From: Kurthia gibsonii | GTDB taxonomy: Bacteria; Bacillota; Bacilli; Bacillales_A; Planococcaceae | Assembly (NCBI RefSeq): GCF_006539985.1 | Contig: NZ_BJOB01000007.1 | Span: 31,729-95,728, forward strand | Length of the DNA stretch: 64,000 nucleotides | Reading direction: 5' to 3' | Shown: positions 8,942 to 17,482 of the stretch, piece by piece | Numbering within the stretch: the first letter of the stretch is position 1 | How the letters are laid out: every line of letters starts with the position of its first letter | Notes under the pieces: generated by a model | Databases searched by the model: none | What the model was told of the DNA's origin: nothing | Seen by the model: the letters and a program-made list of their open reading frames with translations, nothing else | Program-made: the position numbers and the translations under genes

Positions 8942-10003
8942 ATGAATCGTTTAGAAAAGTTACGTGCATTAATCGCTTCACAAAAAGTAGATGGTTTTTT
9001 AATTACGAATCCATACAATGTACGCTATATGACAGGTTTTACAGGTTCAACAGGTATTGCGCTCGTAACAAAGAGCGAGGCATTGTTTATTACTGATTTT
9101 CGGTACATTGAGCAAGCTGAAAGAGAAGTTACCGATTTTCGTGCCGTCCAACATAAAGCAACTTTAGTAGAAGAAATTGCATCATATGTACGTAATTTAA
9201 ACATTCAAACACTTGGTTTTGAAAAAGAACATATTACGTATGCACAGTTCTTATTATATGAGAAATTTATTACGAAGAATTTAGTTGGTCTTGCAGATGT
9301 GATTGAAAAAATCCGCTTGATTAAGACGCCTGAAGAAATTAGAATAATAAAAGTCGCTTGTGACATTGTAGATGCAGCATTTGAGCATATTCTACCGCAA
9401 ATTCGTCCGGGTGTAACTGAGCTTGAAATCGCGAATGAGTTGGAGTTCTTTATGCGTAAATCAGGAGCGACCTCTTCTTCATTCGATACGATTGTTGCAT
9501 CAGGTGTTCGCTCGGCATTGCCACATGGCGTAGCAACTGATAAAATAATTGAGAAGGGCGAGTTTGTCACTTTAGACTATGGTGCGTTATATAATGGGTA
9601 TGTGTCGGATACAACACGTACAGTAGCAGTCGGCCAGCCATCGCAACAATTAAAAGAGGTTTACGAAATTGTTTTAGAAGCCCAGTTGGTGGGTGTCAAA
9701 ACCTTTAAGCCGGGAATGACGGGTGTGGAAGCAGATGCGGTTGTACGCGATGTGATTCGTTCGCATGGCTATGGAGAAGCATTTGGTCACTCTGCAGGTC
9801 ATGGAATAGGTTTAGAGGTACATGAAGGACCAGGCTTATCTCATCGCTCCAATCATCGATTAGAGGCTGGGATGACTGTAACTTGTGAACCAGGAATCTA
9901 TTTACCAGGTATTGGTGGCGTACGCATTGAAGATGATGTGCTTATTACAGCAGATGGGAATGACGTATTGACGCATGCGCCTAAAGAGTTAATTATTTTA
10001 TAA
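8942..10003 (+). CDS. M24-family Xaa-Pro aminopeptidase-like protein (YqhT)
   Basis: The 353-residue protein has an N-terminal creatinase-like domain (1-125) and a C-terminal pita-bread metallopeptidase domain. All metal-site motifs are present: LDYGALYNGYVSDTTRT (two Asp), GHSAGHGIGLEVHEGP (His), TCEPGIY (Glu) and GVRIEDDVLI (Glu). The ATG begins directly after the aroQ stop codon, so translation is likely coupled. The family removes the N-terminal residue from peptides with proline in second position. It lies upstream of efp, whose product helps ribosomes through proline runs; a functional link is not shown. Confidence 0.9.
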   Translation: MNRLEKLRALIASQKVDGFLITNPYNVRYMTGFTGSTGIALVTKSEALFITDFRYIEQAEREVTDFRAVQHKATLVEEIASYVRNLNIQTLGFEKEHITYAQFLLYEKFITKNLVGLADVIEKIRLIKTPEEIRIIKVACDIVDAAFEHILPQIRPGVTELEIANELEFFMRKSGATSSSFDTIVASGVRSALPHGVATDKIIEKGEFVTLDYGALYNGYVSDTTRTVAVGQPSQQLKEVYEIVLEAQLVGVKTFKPGMTGVEADAVVRDVIRSHGYGEAFGHSAGHGIGLEVHEGPGLSHRSNHRLEAGMTVTCEPGIYLPGIGGVRIEDDVLITADGNDVLTHAPKELIIL

Positions 10004-10027
10004 ATTAGTATTTGGAGGAAAAGAAAC

Positions 10028-10585
10028 ATGATTTCAGTAAACGATTTTAAAACAGGATTAACAATCCAGGTAGACGGTAACCTTTACCGCGTAATCGAGT
10101 TCCAACACGTAAAACCAGGTAAAGGTGCTGCATTCGTGCGTTCAAAATTACGTAACTTACGTAATGGTAACGTAACTGAAAAAACATTCCGTGCAGGAGA
10201 AAAGGTAGAAAAAGCACAAATCGATAACCGTAAAATGCAATATTTATATGCATCTGGTGATCAACACGCATTCATGGATATGGAAACATATGAACAAATC
10301 GAACTACCAGAATCTCAATTAGAGTATGAATTAAAGTATATCCTTGAAAACATGGAAGTACAAATTGTATCATTCGAAGGTGAAGTACTAGGTGTATCTT
10401 TACCGAACACTGTGGTGCTTGAAGTAACTGCTACTGAACCAGGAATTAAAGGTGATACAGCAACAGGTGGTTCAAAACCAGCAACAATGCAAACAGGTCT
10501 TGTTGTAAACGTACCATTCTTCGTAAACGAAGGTGATAAATTAATTATCAACACAGAAGATGGTTCATACGTTTCACGTGCATAA
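10028..10585 (+). CDS. efp: Elongation factor P
   Basis: The 185-residue protein relieves ribosome stalling at consecutive prolines. It has the three beta-barrel domains of the family, with the conserved loop [13 protein letters not shown]. The tip residue is Lys32, the position modified in many bacteria (5-aminopentanol in B. subtilis). The C-terminal signature [16 protein letters not shown] is complete. The ribosome binding site is TTGGAGGAAAAG. It ends the aroQ-yqhT-efp run and is followed by a strong terminator. In Bacillus the spoIIIA operon follows here; it is absent. Confidence 0.97.
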   Translation: MISVNDFKTGLTIQVDGNLYRVIEFQHVKPGKGAAFVRSKLRNLRNGNVTEKTFRAGEKVEKAQIDNRKMQYLYASGDQHAFMDMETYEQIELPESQLEYELKYILENMEVQIVSFEGEVLGVSLPNTVVLEVTATEPGIKGDTATGGSKPATMQTGLVVNVPFFVNEGDKLIINTEDGSYVSRA

Positions 10586-10596
10586 TCATAAGGATT

Positions 10597-10626
10597 AACC
10601 TCTCTTTTCGAGAGAGGTTTTTCTTT
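10597..10626 (+). terminator. Terminator after efp
   Basis: AACCTCTC and GAGAGGTT form a stem with a short loop, followed by TTTTCTTTT. Confidence 0.9.
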
Positions 10627-10921
10627 TAAAATAATTTAGTACCTACTAATAATATAAGTCGTAATTACTAAGTACTTTAACTGTGCTAGTACAGAAGATG
10701 TTCACTCTAAATGTCTAAATAGTGTAATCGTTTACAATATTTTATTTATGGTTAACACTTCAAGATTTTACTTAATTCGTAAAAAAAGATTGTATTTCAA
10801 ACAGAATTTATCTACTATAAATATAGAAATTGCTATTTTTCAATAAAATGTTTCAAAAGTTTGAAAAAAGCGATAAAATAATATGTGTATTATAATACAC
10901 ACAAGTAAGGGGAGTTAAAGT
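10627..10921 (+). promoter_or_regulatory. accB upstream region with operator-like dyads
   Basis: This 295-base A/T-rich gap has no coding potential that I can see. At 10636-10652 TTAGTACCTACTAATAA resembles, from memory, the FapR fatty-acid operator. TTAGTA-CC-TACTAA inside it is a perfect inverted repeat, and further TAGTAC/AGTAC half sites follow to about 10710. A possible sigma-A promoter is TTGTAT (10790-10795), 17 bases, TACTAT (10813-10818). At 10884-10901 TGTGTATTATAATACACA is a perfect 18-base palindrome containing a TATAAT sequence just before the accB ribosome binding site. The regulators are inferred, not shown. Confidence 0.5.
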
Positions 10922-11425
10922 ATGTTAAAAATTCAAGAAATTCGTGAGATTATTAAATTGGTGGATTCATCTTCAGTGGATGAATTTGTATTCGAGCAAG
11001 ATGACACAAAATTAAAACTTAAAAAGCACAACGGTCAAACAGTTGTAGCGCAAGCTCCTGTAGCAGTTCAAGCTGCACCAGTAGTAGAAGCACCGAAAGC
11101 AGCAACTCCTGCACCAGTAGTAGAGGCTCCAAAAGCTCCAGAAGCACCAAAAGCTGAGAAAAAAGAAGTTGTGGCAGATGCAAATCTACATAAAATCACT
11201 TCTCCAATGGTTGGTACATTCTACTCTTCTCCAAACCCAGAATCACCTGCATTCGTAAAAGTAGGCGATCAAGTGAGCGAAGAGTCAATCGTTTGTATCG
11301 TTGAAGCAATGAAGTTATTCAACGAAATCGAAGCAGAAGTAACTGGTGAAATCGTTGAGATTCTTGTTGAGAATGGTGAATTAGTGGAATACGGCCAACC
11401 TCTATTCCTAGTTAAAGAAGCGTAA
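10922..11425 (+). CDS. accB: Biotin carboxyl carrier protein of acetyl-CoA carboxylase
   Basis: The 167-residue BCCP carries biotin between carboxylase and transferase in malonyl-CoA synthesis. The C-terminal biotinyl domain (about 88-167) holds the EAMKLFNEI motif with biotin-accepting Lys131. An N-terminal helical region and an Ala/Pro/Lys-rich flexible linker (about 42-85, with repeated APVVEAPKA units) precede it. The start has a TAAGGGGAG site. It is the first gene of accB-accC-asp23. The preceding sporulation genes of Bacillus are missing, so accB here has its own long promoter region. Confidence 0.96.
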   Translation: MLKIQEIREIIKLVDSSSVDEFVFEQDDTKLKLKKHNGQTVVAQAPVAVQAAPVVEAPKAATPAPVVEAPKAPEAPKAEKKEVVADANLHKITSPMVGTFYSSPNPESPAFVKVGDQVSEESIVCIVEAMKLFNEIEAEVTGEIVEILVENGELVEYGQPLFLVKEA

Positions 11426-11438
11426 GGGGGGGCTACTA

Positions 11439-12791
11439 ATGAAAAAAGTACTAATTGCAAACCGTGGTGAGATTGCAGTACGTATCATTCGTGCTTGTAA
11501 AGAATTAGATATTCAATCTGTTGCTGTTTACTCAGAAGCAGATGCTGAAGCATTACATGTTCAATTAGCAGACGAAGCATATTGTATCGGACCGAAGTTT
11601 TCTGCAGATAGTTACTTAAAAATTGACCGTATTTTAGCGGTAGCAGAAAAAACAGGTTGTGATGGAATTCACCCTGGATATGGTTTCTTAGCTGAAAATG
11701 CTGCCTTCGCAGAAGCTTGTGAAGATGCAGGTATTACATTTATTGGACCAACTTCAGATGCAATTAAAGTAATGGGTATTAAAGACGTAGCGCGTGATAC
11801 AATGGAAGCAGCAGGGGTGCCACTTGTTCCAGGTACAGGAATTGTTCCTGATATCGAAACAGGTAAAGAGTGGGCTGCAGAAATTGGATATCCAGTTATT
11901 ATTAAAGCTACTGCCGGTGGTGGCGGTAAAGGTATTCGTGTCGCACGTACGGAAGAAGATCTTGTAAAAGGTATCGAAATTACACAAAATGAAGCAGCAG
12001 CTGCATTTGGTAATCCAGGTGTATACCTTGAGAAATTCATTGAATATTTCCGTCACTGTGAAATTCAAGTATTAGCTGATAACTACGGTAACGTAATCCA
12101 TTTAGGTGAACGTGATTGTACAGTGCAACGCCGTATGCAAAAACTAGTTGAAGAAGCGCCATCTCCAGCACTTTCGGAAGAACGTCGTGCGGAAATGGGT
12201 GCAGCGGCAGTTAAAGCAGCGCAAGCGTGTTCATATCGCGGTGCGGGTACTTGTGAATTTATTTATGACTACCGTGAAGATAAATTCTACTTCATGGAGA
12301 TGAATACCCGTATCCAAGTAGAACACCCTGTAACAGAAGCGATTACAGGAATCGACCTAGTTGCGCAACAGTTAAAAGTTGCATCTGGTGAAGAATTAGC
12401 TTATAAACAAGAAGACGTGAAATTAAATGGATGGGCAATTGAATGTCGTATTAACGCAGAGAACCCTTACAAAAACTTCATGCCTTCAGCAGGTAAAGTA
12501 GACACGTATGTAGCACCAGGTGGTATCGGTGTTCGTATTGATTCTGCTATGTACCCAGGCTATTCAATTCCACCATATTACGATTCGATGGTTGCAAAAT
12601 TGATTGTTCATGCAGATACGCGTGAAGAAGCAATTGCAAAAATGAAGCGTGCATTAGGTGAGTTTGTTGTTGAGGGTCCTGGTATCCATACGACAATTCC
12701 TTTCCATGAAAAATTAATGAGTAATGAAGTTTTCAAATCAGGTAAATTCAATACGAAATTCCTAGAAGAAAACGACGTTATTAATTCTTAA
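11439..12791 (+). CDS. accC: Acetyl-CoA carboxylase, biotin carboxylase subunit
   Basis: This 450-residue ATP-grasp enzyme carboxylates BCCP-bound biotin using bicarbonate and ATP (EC 6.3.4.14). It shows the N-terminal [14 protein letters not shown] motif, the glycine-rich ATP loop [11 protein letters not shown] (about 158-168), the [14 protein letters not shown] catalytic stretch (about 287-300) and a C-terminal domain of normal length. It starts 13 bases after accB with GTAAGGGGGG. As no other biotin carboxylase is seen near the acyl-CoA carboxylase beta subunit at 40.4 kb, AccC might serve that enzyme too; this is speculation. Confidence 0.97.
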   Translation: MKKVLIANRGEIAVRIIRACKELDIQSVAVYSEADAEALHVQLADEAYCIGPKFSADSYLKIDRILAVAEKTGCDGIHPGYGFLAENAAFAEACEDAGITFIGPTSDAIKVMGIKDVARDTMEAAGVPLVPGTGIVPDIETGKEWAAEIGYPVIIKATAGGGGKGIRVARTEEDLVKGIEITQNEAAAAFGNPGVYLEKFIEYFRHCEIQVLADNYGNVIHLGERDCTVQRRMQKLVEEAPSPALSEERRAEMGAAAVKAAQACSYRGAGTCEFIYDYREDKFYFMEMNTRIQVEHPVTEAITGIDLVAQQLKVASGEELAYKQEDVKLNGWAIECRINAENPYKNFMPSAGKVDTYVAPGGIGVRIDSAMYPGYSIPPYYDSMVAKLIVHADTREEAIAKMKRALGEFVVEGPGIHTTIPFHEKLMSNEVFKSGKFNTKFLEENDVINS

Positions 12792-12812
12792 TAAATGAGA
12801 GGGGCAAATTCA

Positions 12813-13220
12813 ATGACAGAACAAAACATTCAATCTTTACAACAACCGACACCGCAAGGAAAAGAGGTGCTTGGAAAGGTTGAAGTAGCACCAGAAGTAA
12901 TTGAAGTGATTGCAGGAATTGCGACGAATGAAGTAGAAGGTGTTTCGGGAACGAGAGGCTCTTTTGCATCAGGTGTTGTAGAAAAATTCGGCAAGAAAGT
13001 TCATGGCAAAGGGATCAAAACAGAATGGACAGAAGACGGTCTAATCGTTGATGTATATTGTTTTGTGCAATATGGTGCGTCCGTTGCGCATGTTGCCAGA
13101 GAAGTACAGCGTCAAATTCGTGAATCGATTGAAAATATGACAGAGCTTCAAACGAAAGAAGTGAATGTTCATGTTACGGGTATTCAGTTTGATCAAGCTA
13201 CAAATTCAAAAGTTGAATAA
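12813..13220 (+). CDS. yqhY: Asp23/Gls24 family protein YqhY
   Basis: This is a 135-residue protein of the Asp23 (alkaline shock) family, with the typical stretch GKVEVAPEVIEVIAGIATNEVEGV and the conserved basic/aromatic core GLIVDVYCFVQYGASV. In Bacillus the orthologue sits in the same place after accC and influences acetyl-CoA carboxylase activity. The reading frame opens at an ATG at 12795, but the GAGAGGGG site lies 5-6 bases before the ATG at 12813, so I take that as the start. A strong terminator follows, ending the acc operon. Confidence 0.88.
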   Translation: MTEQNIQSLQQPTPQGKEVLGKVEVAPEVIEVIAGIATNEVEGVSGTRGSFASGVVEKFGKKVHGKGIKTEWTEDGLIVDVYCFVQYGASVAHVAREVQRQIRESIENMTELQTKEVNVHVTGIQFDQATNSKVE

Positions 13221-13228
13221 AGCCCTGT

Positions 13229-13273
13229 AAATAAGTGTTTTGAGGATTTTTCCTCAAAACGCTTTATTTTTTT
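13229..13273 (+). terminator. Terminator of accB-accC-yqhY
   Basis: GTTTTGAGGA and TCCTCAAAAC pair perfectly, extended by AAATAA/TTATTT, and are followed by a T run. Confidence 0.92.
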
Positions 13274-13276
13274 AAT

Positions 13277-13328
13277 TTGACATAAAAGCGAACGTTTTAT
13301 ATAATGTTTATTATAAACGTTCGCTTAT
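13277..13328 (+). promoter_or_regulatory. Consensus sigma-A promoter with paired PurR boxes, nusB-folD
   Basis: TTGACA at 13277-13282 and TATAAT at 13300-13305 are both perfect and exactly 17 bases apart. Two inverted boxes overlap and follow the core promoter: AAAAGCGAACGTT (13284-13296) and the reverse complement of ATAAGCGAACGTT (13316-13328). Both match the Bacillus PurBox (AWWWCCGAACWWT) at nearly every position, and the paired inverted layout is the known PurR arrangement. folD is a PurR target in B. subtilis, so purine-responsive repression of this operon is a strong inference. The predicted transcript has a leader of about 165 bases before nusB. Confidence 0.85.
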
Positions 13329-13479
13329 ATTTTTGTTCGCACGAAAAAGACAGATTTTTTAAAACTTGTCGTAAAGCGTATGATGACAAGGGAAAGTGTG
13401 ATAAAATAAACTTCATATGAAAATAATTGTTATAGCTAACAAGTGAAATAAGACAGCTATTTAAAAGGAGTTATTAAGA

Positions 13480-13854
13480 ATGAAGCGACGTGAAGCGCGT
13501 GAAAAAGCGTTACAAACACTTTTTCAACTAGAGAATACTGAATTAACTGTAGAGGATGCAATCGAGCATACACTTGCAGAAGAAAAATCATCGGCATTCT
13601 TTGAAGAATTAGTATACGGTACACAGAATCACTTAGAAGAAATTGATGCATCATTAGAAAGTAAATTAGAAAATTGGTCATTAAGCCGCTTAGCGAAAAT
13701 TGAAAGAACAATTTTACGTTTAGCAGCTTTTGAATTAATGTATATGCCAGAAACACCAAACAACGTTGTTATCAATGAAGCAGTTGAGATTTCTAAAGTC
13801 TTTGGTGACGAGAAGTCAGGTAAATTCGTAAACGGCGTATTATCAAAATACTAG
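13480..13854 (+). CDS. nusB: Transcription antitermination factor NusB
   Basis: The 124-residue all-helical protein binds boxA RNA with S10 in rRNA antitermination. It starts with KRREAREKALQTLFQLE, has the core SLSRLAKIERTILRLAAFELMY, and ends with the conserved NEAVEISKVFGDEKSGKFVNGVLSK region. The length is slightly short but normal for Bacillales. The ribosome binding site is AAAAGGAG. It is cotranscribed with folD from a promoter with two PurR boxes. Confidence 0.95.
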   Translation: MKRREAREKALQTLFQLENTELTVEDAIEHTLAEEKSSAFFEELVYGTQNHLEEIDASLESKLENWSLSRLAKIERTILRLAAFELMYMPETPNNVVINEAVEISKVFGDEKSGKFVNGVLSKY

Positions 13855-13860
13855 ATCGTT

Positions 13861-13936
13861 AATAGGACAGACGGAAGGGTTTTGCTCTTCCTAACACCCT
13901 GTTGACGCATCAAAGCTGAATTCGGGAGTGTAGAAA
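13861..13936 (+). promoter_or_regulatory. Structured nusB-folD spacer sequestering folD ribosome binding site
   Basis: The 82-base spacer is visibly richer in G and C than its surroundings. Hairpin 1 is GGAAGGG (13873-13879) with CTCTTCC (13885-13891). Stem 2 pairs ACACCC (13894-13899) with GGGAGTGT (13924-13931, one bulged A) and encloses a small TTGA-CGCA-TCAA hairpin (13902-13913). Stem 2 covers the GGGAG used as the folD ribosome binding site, so folding should limit folD translation. I could not match it to a known riboswitch class. Confidence 0.45.
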
Positions 13937-14788
13937 ATGTCAAGTCAACTAATTAACGGAAAAGAAATCAGTAACACAATTCGTACAGGTATTCAAAAAG
14001 AAGTACAAGATTTAATTGCAAAAGGAATTACACCAGGATTAGCAGTGATTCTAGTAGGTGAGGATCCTGCGTCACATACATATGTAGCAAACAAAGAAAA
14101 AGCTTGTAAAGACTTAGGAATTTATTCGAAGCTTATTAAATTACCAGAAGATACAACAGAAGAAGATTTACTAGCGCAAATCAAACAATTAAATGAAGCA
14201 TCTGAAATTGATGGTATTCTAGTCCAGCTGCCATTACCAAAACAAATCAATGAACAAAAAGTAATCGAAACCATTTCTCCATTAAAAGATGTAGATGGTT
14301 TCCATCCAAATAGTGTTGGGAAAATGCTTCTAGGACAAGAAACTTTTTTACCATGTACACCACATGGTATTATGAAGTTACTCGAATATTCAAATATTGA
14401 AGTTGCTGGTAAACATGCAGTAGTTATTGGGCGTAGTCATATTGTTGGTGTACCAATGGGGCAACTACTATTACAACATGATGCAACAGTGACATATTGT
14501 CACTCGAAAACAAAAAATCTTCAAGAAATGACAAAGCAAGCAGATATTTTAGTTGTAGCAATCGGACGTGCGAAAATGATTACAGCCGATTACATTAAAG
14601 AAGGTGTAGTGGTTATTGATGTCGGTATGAATCGCGATGAAAATAATCACCTATGCGGAGATGTTGATTTTGATTCAGTTGTTGAAAAAACATCTGCAAT
14701 TACTCCTGTTCCAGGCGGCGTTGGTCCAATGACAATCACAATGTTAATGTATAACACAGTTCAATCAGCAAAAACAAAGCTAGCATAA
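13937..14788 (+). CDS. folD: Bifunctional methylene-THF dehydrogenase/cyclohydrolase FolD
   Basis: The 283-residue enzyme interconverts 5,10-methylene-THF, methenyl-THF and 10-formyl-THF (EC 1.5.1.5, 3.5.4.9), supplying formyl groups for purine synthesis. Catalytic segment SHTYVANKEKACKDLGI contains the essential Lys. The NADP-binding region VIGRSHIVGVPMGQLL and the family signature PGGVGPMTITML are intact. It follows nusB after a structured 82-base spacer. PurR boxes at the operon promoter fit its role in purine biosynthesis. Confidence 0.97.
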   Translation: MSSQLINGKEISNTIRTGIQKEVQDLIAKGITPGLAVILVGEDPASHTYVANKEKACKDLGIYSKLIKLPEDTTEEDLLAQIKQLNEASEIDGILVQLPLPKQINEQKVIETISPLKDVDGFHPNSVGKMLLGQETFLPCTPHGIMKLLEYSNIEVAGKHAVVIGRSHIVGVPMGQLLLQHDATVTYCHSKTKNLQEMTKQADILVVAIGRAKMITADYIKEGVVVIDVGMNRDENNHLCGDVDFDSVVEKTSAITPVPGGVGPMTITMLMYNTVQSAKTKLA

Positions 14789-14830
14789 GACAAATGAAGC
14801 TGATTAAGGTAAAATAGAATAGACAGAAAG

Positions 14831-14860
14831 CTGTTTTTCTGCGGAAAAGCAGTTTTTTTT
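14831..14860 (+). terminator. Terminator after folD
   Basis: CTGTTTTTC pairs with GAAAAGCAG (one G-U) followed by eight T. Confidence 0.85.
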
Positions 14861-14922
14861 ATGGGCGAATCATAACGTCAAAAAATGTGTAGAGGAAACA
14901 CATCCTTAGAGGAGATGAATTA

Positions 14923-16272
14923 ATGGTCATTCATTATTTATCTGTGCAAGCATTGACCAAATATATTAAGCGGAAATTTGAAGCGGATCCTCATTTGCGT
15001 GAAGTATATGTAAAAGGTGAACTGTCCAATGTGAAACTACATAGTTCAGGGCATATTTATTTCACGTTAAAAGATGCACACGCACAAATTCAAAGTGTCA
15101 TGTATAAGATGCAGGCGAAACAACTTGCTTTCAAACCTGAAAATGGTATGAATGTGCTGATTCGTGGAGATGTGAATGTCTATGAAGTGGCAGGACGCTA
15201 TCAAATGTACGCGAAAGAGATGCAACCAGACGGTGTTGGGAGTCTACATGTAGCATATGAACAATTGAAAAAAGAGTTGGCAGCACGTGGTTATTTTAAA
15301 TCAGAATTTAAACAGCCGATTCCCAAATTCCCTAAAAGAATAGGGGTTATTACAGCAAAGACAGGTGCAGCAATTCGAGATATTTTGTCCACACTAAAAA
15401 GACACTATCCAATTGCTGAGGTAGTAGTTATTCCAACTGCTGTTCAAGGAAAAGTAGCTGCGAATGATATTGCACAAGCTATCGCTTTAGCGAATCAGCA
15501 AGGGAATATCGACACACTTATTATTGGACGAGGTGGCGGTTCGATTGAAGATTTGTGGGCATTTAATGAGGAAGTGGTCGCGCAAGCTATTTTTGAAAGT
15601 CGTATTCCTATTATTAGTGCGGTTGGGCATGAAACAGATACAACGATTGCGGATTATGTAGCGGATTTACGTGCACCGACACCAACAGGCGCAGCGAAGA
15701 TGGCTGTCCCAGACCGTTTCGAATTACTACAGCATGTTGAATCACTCCGTACACGTCTTATTCAACAGACACAAGCACAATTAAAGCATGAACGTGCTCG
15801 TTTGACACGTGTGCAGTCCGCATACCCTATGCTATATCCTGAGCGCTTATATCGTCCTTTTGTTGAACAATTGGCACAATTAGATGATCGTATGCAACGT
15901 GCAGCCGTGCAAGCAATGGAGCAGCAACGTTATAAGTGGCAACATCTTGAACAAAAACTTCAAATTTATAATCCTTTAAAAGAGATTGTATATGAAAAGA
16001 AGCGTATTGAATCGATGCAACAAATATTAACGAGAGCAATCGCTCAAAAATTACAGCAAGAACGACAACGTTTTACGGCAGCTGTTCATACACTTGAAAT
16101 GTTAAACCCTTTATCCATTATGACACGCGGATATGCAATTGTTTATGACAATCAAAAAGTTGTAAAATCGGTAGATTCAATAGAGGAAGGACAAAAAATA
16201 GACCTTCAATTTACAGACGGTCGTGTTCAAACGATTGTGCAGTCCATTCAAAAAGAGGAGGAGTCCACATGA
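14923..16272 (+). CDS. xseA: Exodeoxyribonuclease VII large subunit
   Basis: The 449-residue catalytic subunit of exonuclease VII degrades single-stranded DNA in both directions. It has the N-terminal OB-fold (YVKGELSNVKLHSSGHIYFTLKD), the catalytic domain with RIGVITAKTGAAIRDIL, RGGGSIEDLWAFNEE and SAVGHETDTTIADYVAD, then a long C-terminal helical arm. The ATG has GAGGAGATG upstream. A small hairpin (ATGTGT/ACACAT) lies about 20 bases before the start. It overlaps xseB by 4 bases (ATGA), a normal arrangement. Confidence 0.96.
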   Translation: MVIHYLSVQALTKYIKRKFEADPHLREVYVKGELSNVKLHSSGHIYFTLKDAHAQIQSVMYKMQAKQLAFKPENGMNVLIRGDVNVYEVAGRYQMYAKEMQPDGVGSLHVAYEQLKKELAARGYFKSEFKQPIPKFPKRIGVITAKTGAAIRDILSTLKRHYPIAEVVVIPTAVQGKVAANDIAQAIALANQQGNIDTLIIGRGGGSIEDLWAFNEEVVAQAIFESRIPIISAVGHETDTTIADYVADLRAPTPTGAAKMAVPDRFELLQHVESLRTRLIQQTQAQLKHERARLTRVQSAYPMLYPERLYRPFVEQLAQLDDRMQRAAVQAMEQQRYKWQHLEQKLQIYNPLKEIVYEKKRIESMQQILTRAIAQKLQQERQRFTAAVHTLEMLNPLSIMTRGYAIVYDNQKVVKSVDSIEEGQKIDLQFTDGRVQTIVQSIQKEEEST

Positions 16273-16502
16273 CAAAAAAACAACCATCATTCGCTGAATC
16301 GATTGAACAATTAGAAGAAATTGTTCGCTCACTTGAAAAAGGTGATGTTCCATTAGAAGATGCCATCTCTTTATACCAAGAAGGGATGAAATTGTCACAA
16401 AGCTGTCATACACAACTTGAAAAAGCAGAACAGCAATTGGTAAAAATGATGGATCAAAACGGAAATGAAACGGAGTTAAATTTACAGAAAGAGGCGGAAT
16501 AA
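16269..16502 (+). CDS. xseB: Exodeoxyribonuclease VII small subunit
   Basis: The 77-residue protein has the family pattern FAESIEQLEEIVRSLEKGDVPLEDAI and YQEGMKLSQSCHTQLEKAEQQL: helical, acidic, usual length. It forms part of the exonuclease VII complex with XseA. Its ATG overlaps the xseA stop by 4 bases with AAAGAGGAGG just upstream, so coupled translation is likely. ispA follows after 3 bases. Confidence 0.95.
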   Translation: MTKKQPSFAESIEQLEEIVRSLEKGDVPLEDAISLYQEGMKLSQSCHTQLEKAEQQLVKMMDQNGNETELNLQKEAE

Positions 16503-16505
16503 ACA

Positions 16506-17390
16506 ATGACAAGTACACTAAAAACATTTATGGAAGAACAATTACCAATCATTGAATCGCATATGTACGAATTTGTAGAAGATTTAACAGCACCCACTTC
16601 ATTAAAAGAAGCAATGTTATATTCTTTAAAAGCTGGTGGAAAACGTGTAAGACCACTTTTTGTGATTGCAGTACTGGATTATCTAAATAAACCAACAAAA
16701 GCGGGGTATACAGTAGGGGCAGCGGTAGAAATGATTCATACATATTCGCTAATCCATGACGATTTACCAAGTATGGATAATGATGATTTCAGACGTGGTA
16801 AACCGACGAATCATAAAGTATTTGGTGAAGCAGCAGCGATTTTAGCAGGTGATGCACTGAATACACTACCATTTGGCATTTTAGCGCGCTTAAAAAATGT
16901 GTCAGCTGAACAAAAAGTAGAATTAATTCGTCTTCTAAGTGAAACGGCTGGAGCAGAGGGAATGGTTGGCGGACAAGTACTTGATATTGAAGGAGAAAAG
17001 CGTCAACTTACTTTAGATGAATTAGTACGTGTTCATGAAAATAAAACAGGTGCCATTTTACGTTTTAGTATTGAAGCAGGTGCGATTTTAGCAGATGCAA
17101 CACAAGAACAACGCAACTTATTTGTCGAATATGCTTACCATATTGGACTCGCATTTCAAATTAAAGATGATATTTTAGATATCGAGGGCACAACAGAAGA
17201 ATTAGGAAAAACAGCTGGGAAAGATGTAGCGAGTGAAAAAAGTACGTATCCAGCACTCTTAACATTAGACGGAGCTAAAGAAAAATTAGCAGAACATGCA
17301 GCAAAAGCACATGCATGTTTAGAGAAAATACCATCGAATAGTAAATATTTAGCAGATTTAACAGACTATATTATAAATCGTAACAAGTAA
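16506..17390 (+). CDS. ispA: Geranyl/farnesyl diphosphate synthase
   Basis: The 294-residue trans-prenyltransferase condenses isopentenyl diphosphate with allylic diphosphates to farnesyl diphosphate. The first aspartate-rich motif DDLPSMDNDD (about 84-93) followed by RRGKPTNHK and the second DDILDIEG (about 223-230) are intact. It starts 3 bases after xseB with AAAGAGGCGG. dxs, the entry enzyme of the isoprenoid pathway, follows downstream with its own promoter-like sequence. Confidence 0.94.
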   Translation: MTSTLKTFMEEQLPIIESHMYEFVEDLTAPTSLKEAMLYSLKAGGKRVRPLFVIAVLDYLNKPTKAGYTVGAAVEMIHTYSLIHDDLPSMDNDDFRRGKPTNHKVFGEAAAILAGDALNTLPFGILARLKNVSAEQKVELIRLLSETAGAEGMVGGQVLDIEGEKRQLTLDELVRVHENKTGAILRFSIEAGAILADATQEQRNLFVEYAYHIGLAFQIKDDILDIEGTTEELGKTAGKDVASEKSTYPALLTLDGAKEKLAEHAAKAHACLEKIPSNSKYLADLTDYIINRNK

Positions 17391-17423
17391 TTAGTTTAAA
17401 TACTTTCTGTTCGACTTAATGAC

Positions 17424-17432
17424 TGTTATAAT
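17424..17432 (+). promoter_or_regulatory. Possible extended -10 promoter for dxs
   Basis: TGTTATAAT is an extended -10 element (TG-N-TATAAT) in the ispA-dxs gap, about 50 bases before dxs. The -35 region is poor, as extended -10 promoters allow. Confidence 0.4.
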
Positions 17433-17482
17433 AGTGAAAAAAGTCGTGTGAGTAAAATCAATGATAAAAGTAAAGGTGTGTG

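Noticed and set aside
10627..10921. BirA (biotin repressor) operator before accB
   Set aside because: No TTGTTAAC-type paired half sites at the expected spacing were found.
13861..13936. Assignment of the nusB-folD spacer to a THF or ZTP riboswitch class
   Set aside because: The conserved loops I remember for these classes, such as the CCGCCUGGGC of the ZTP motif, are absent; only an unclassified structured spacer is supported.
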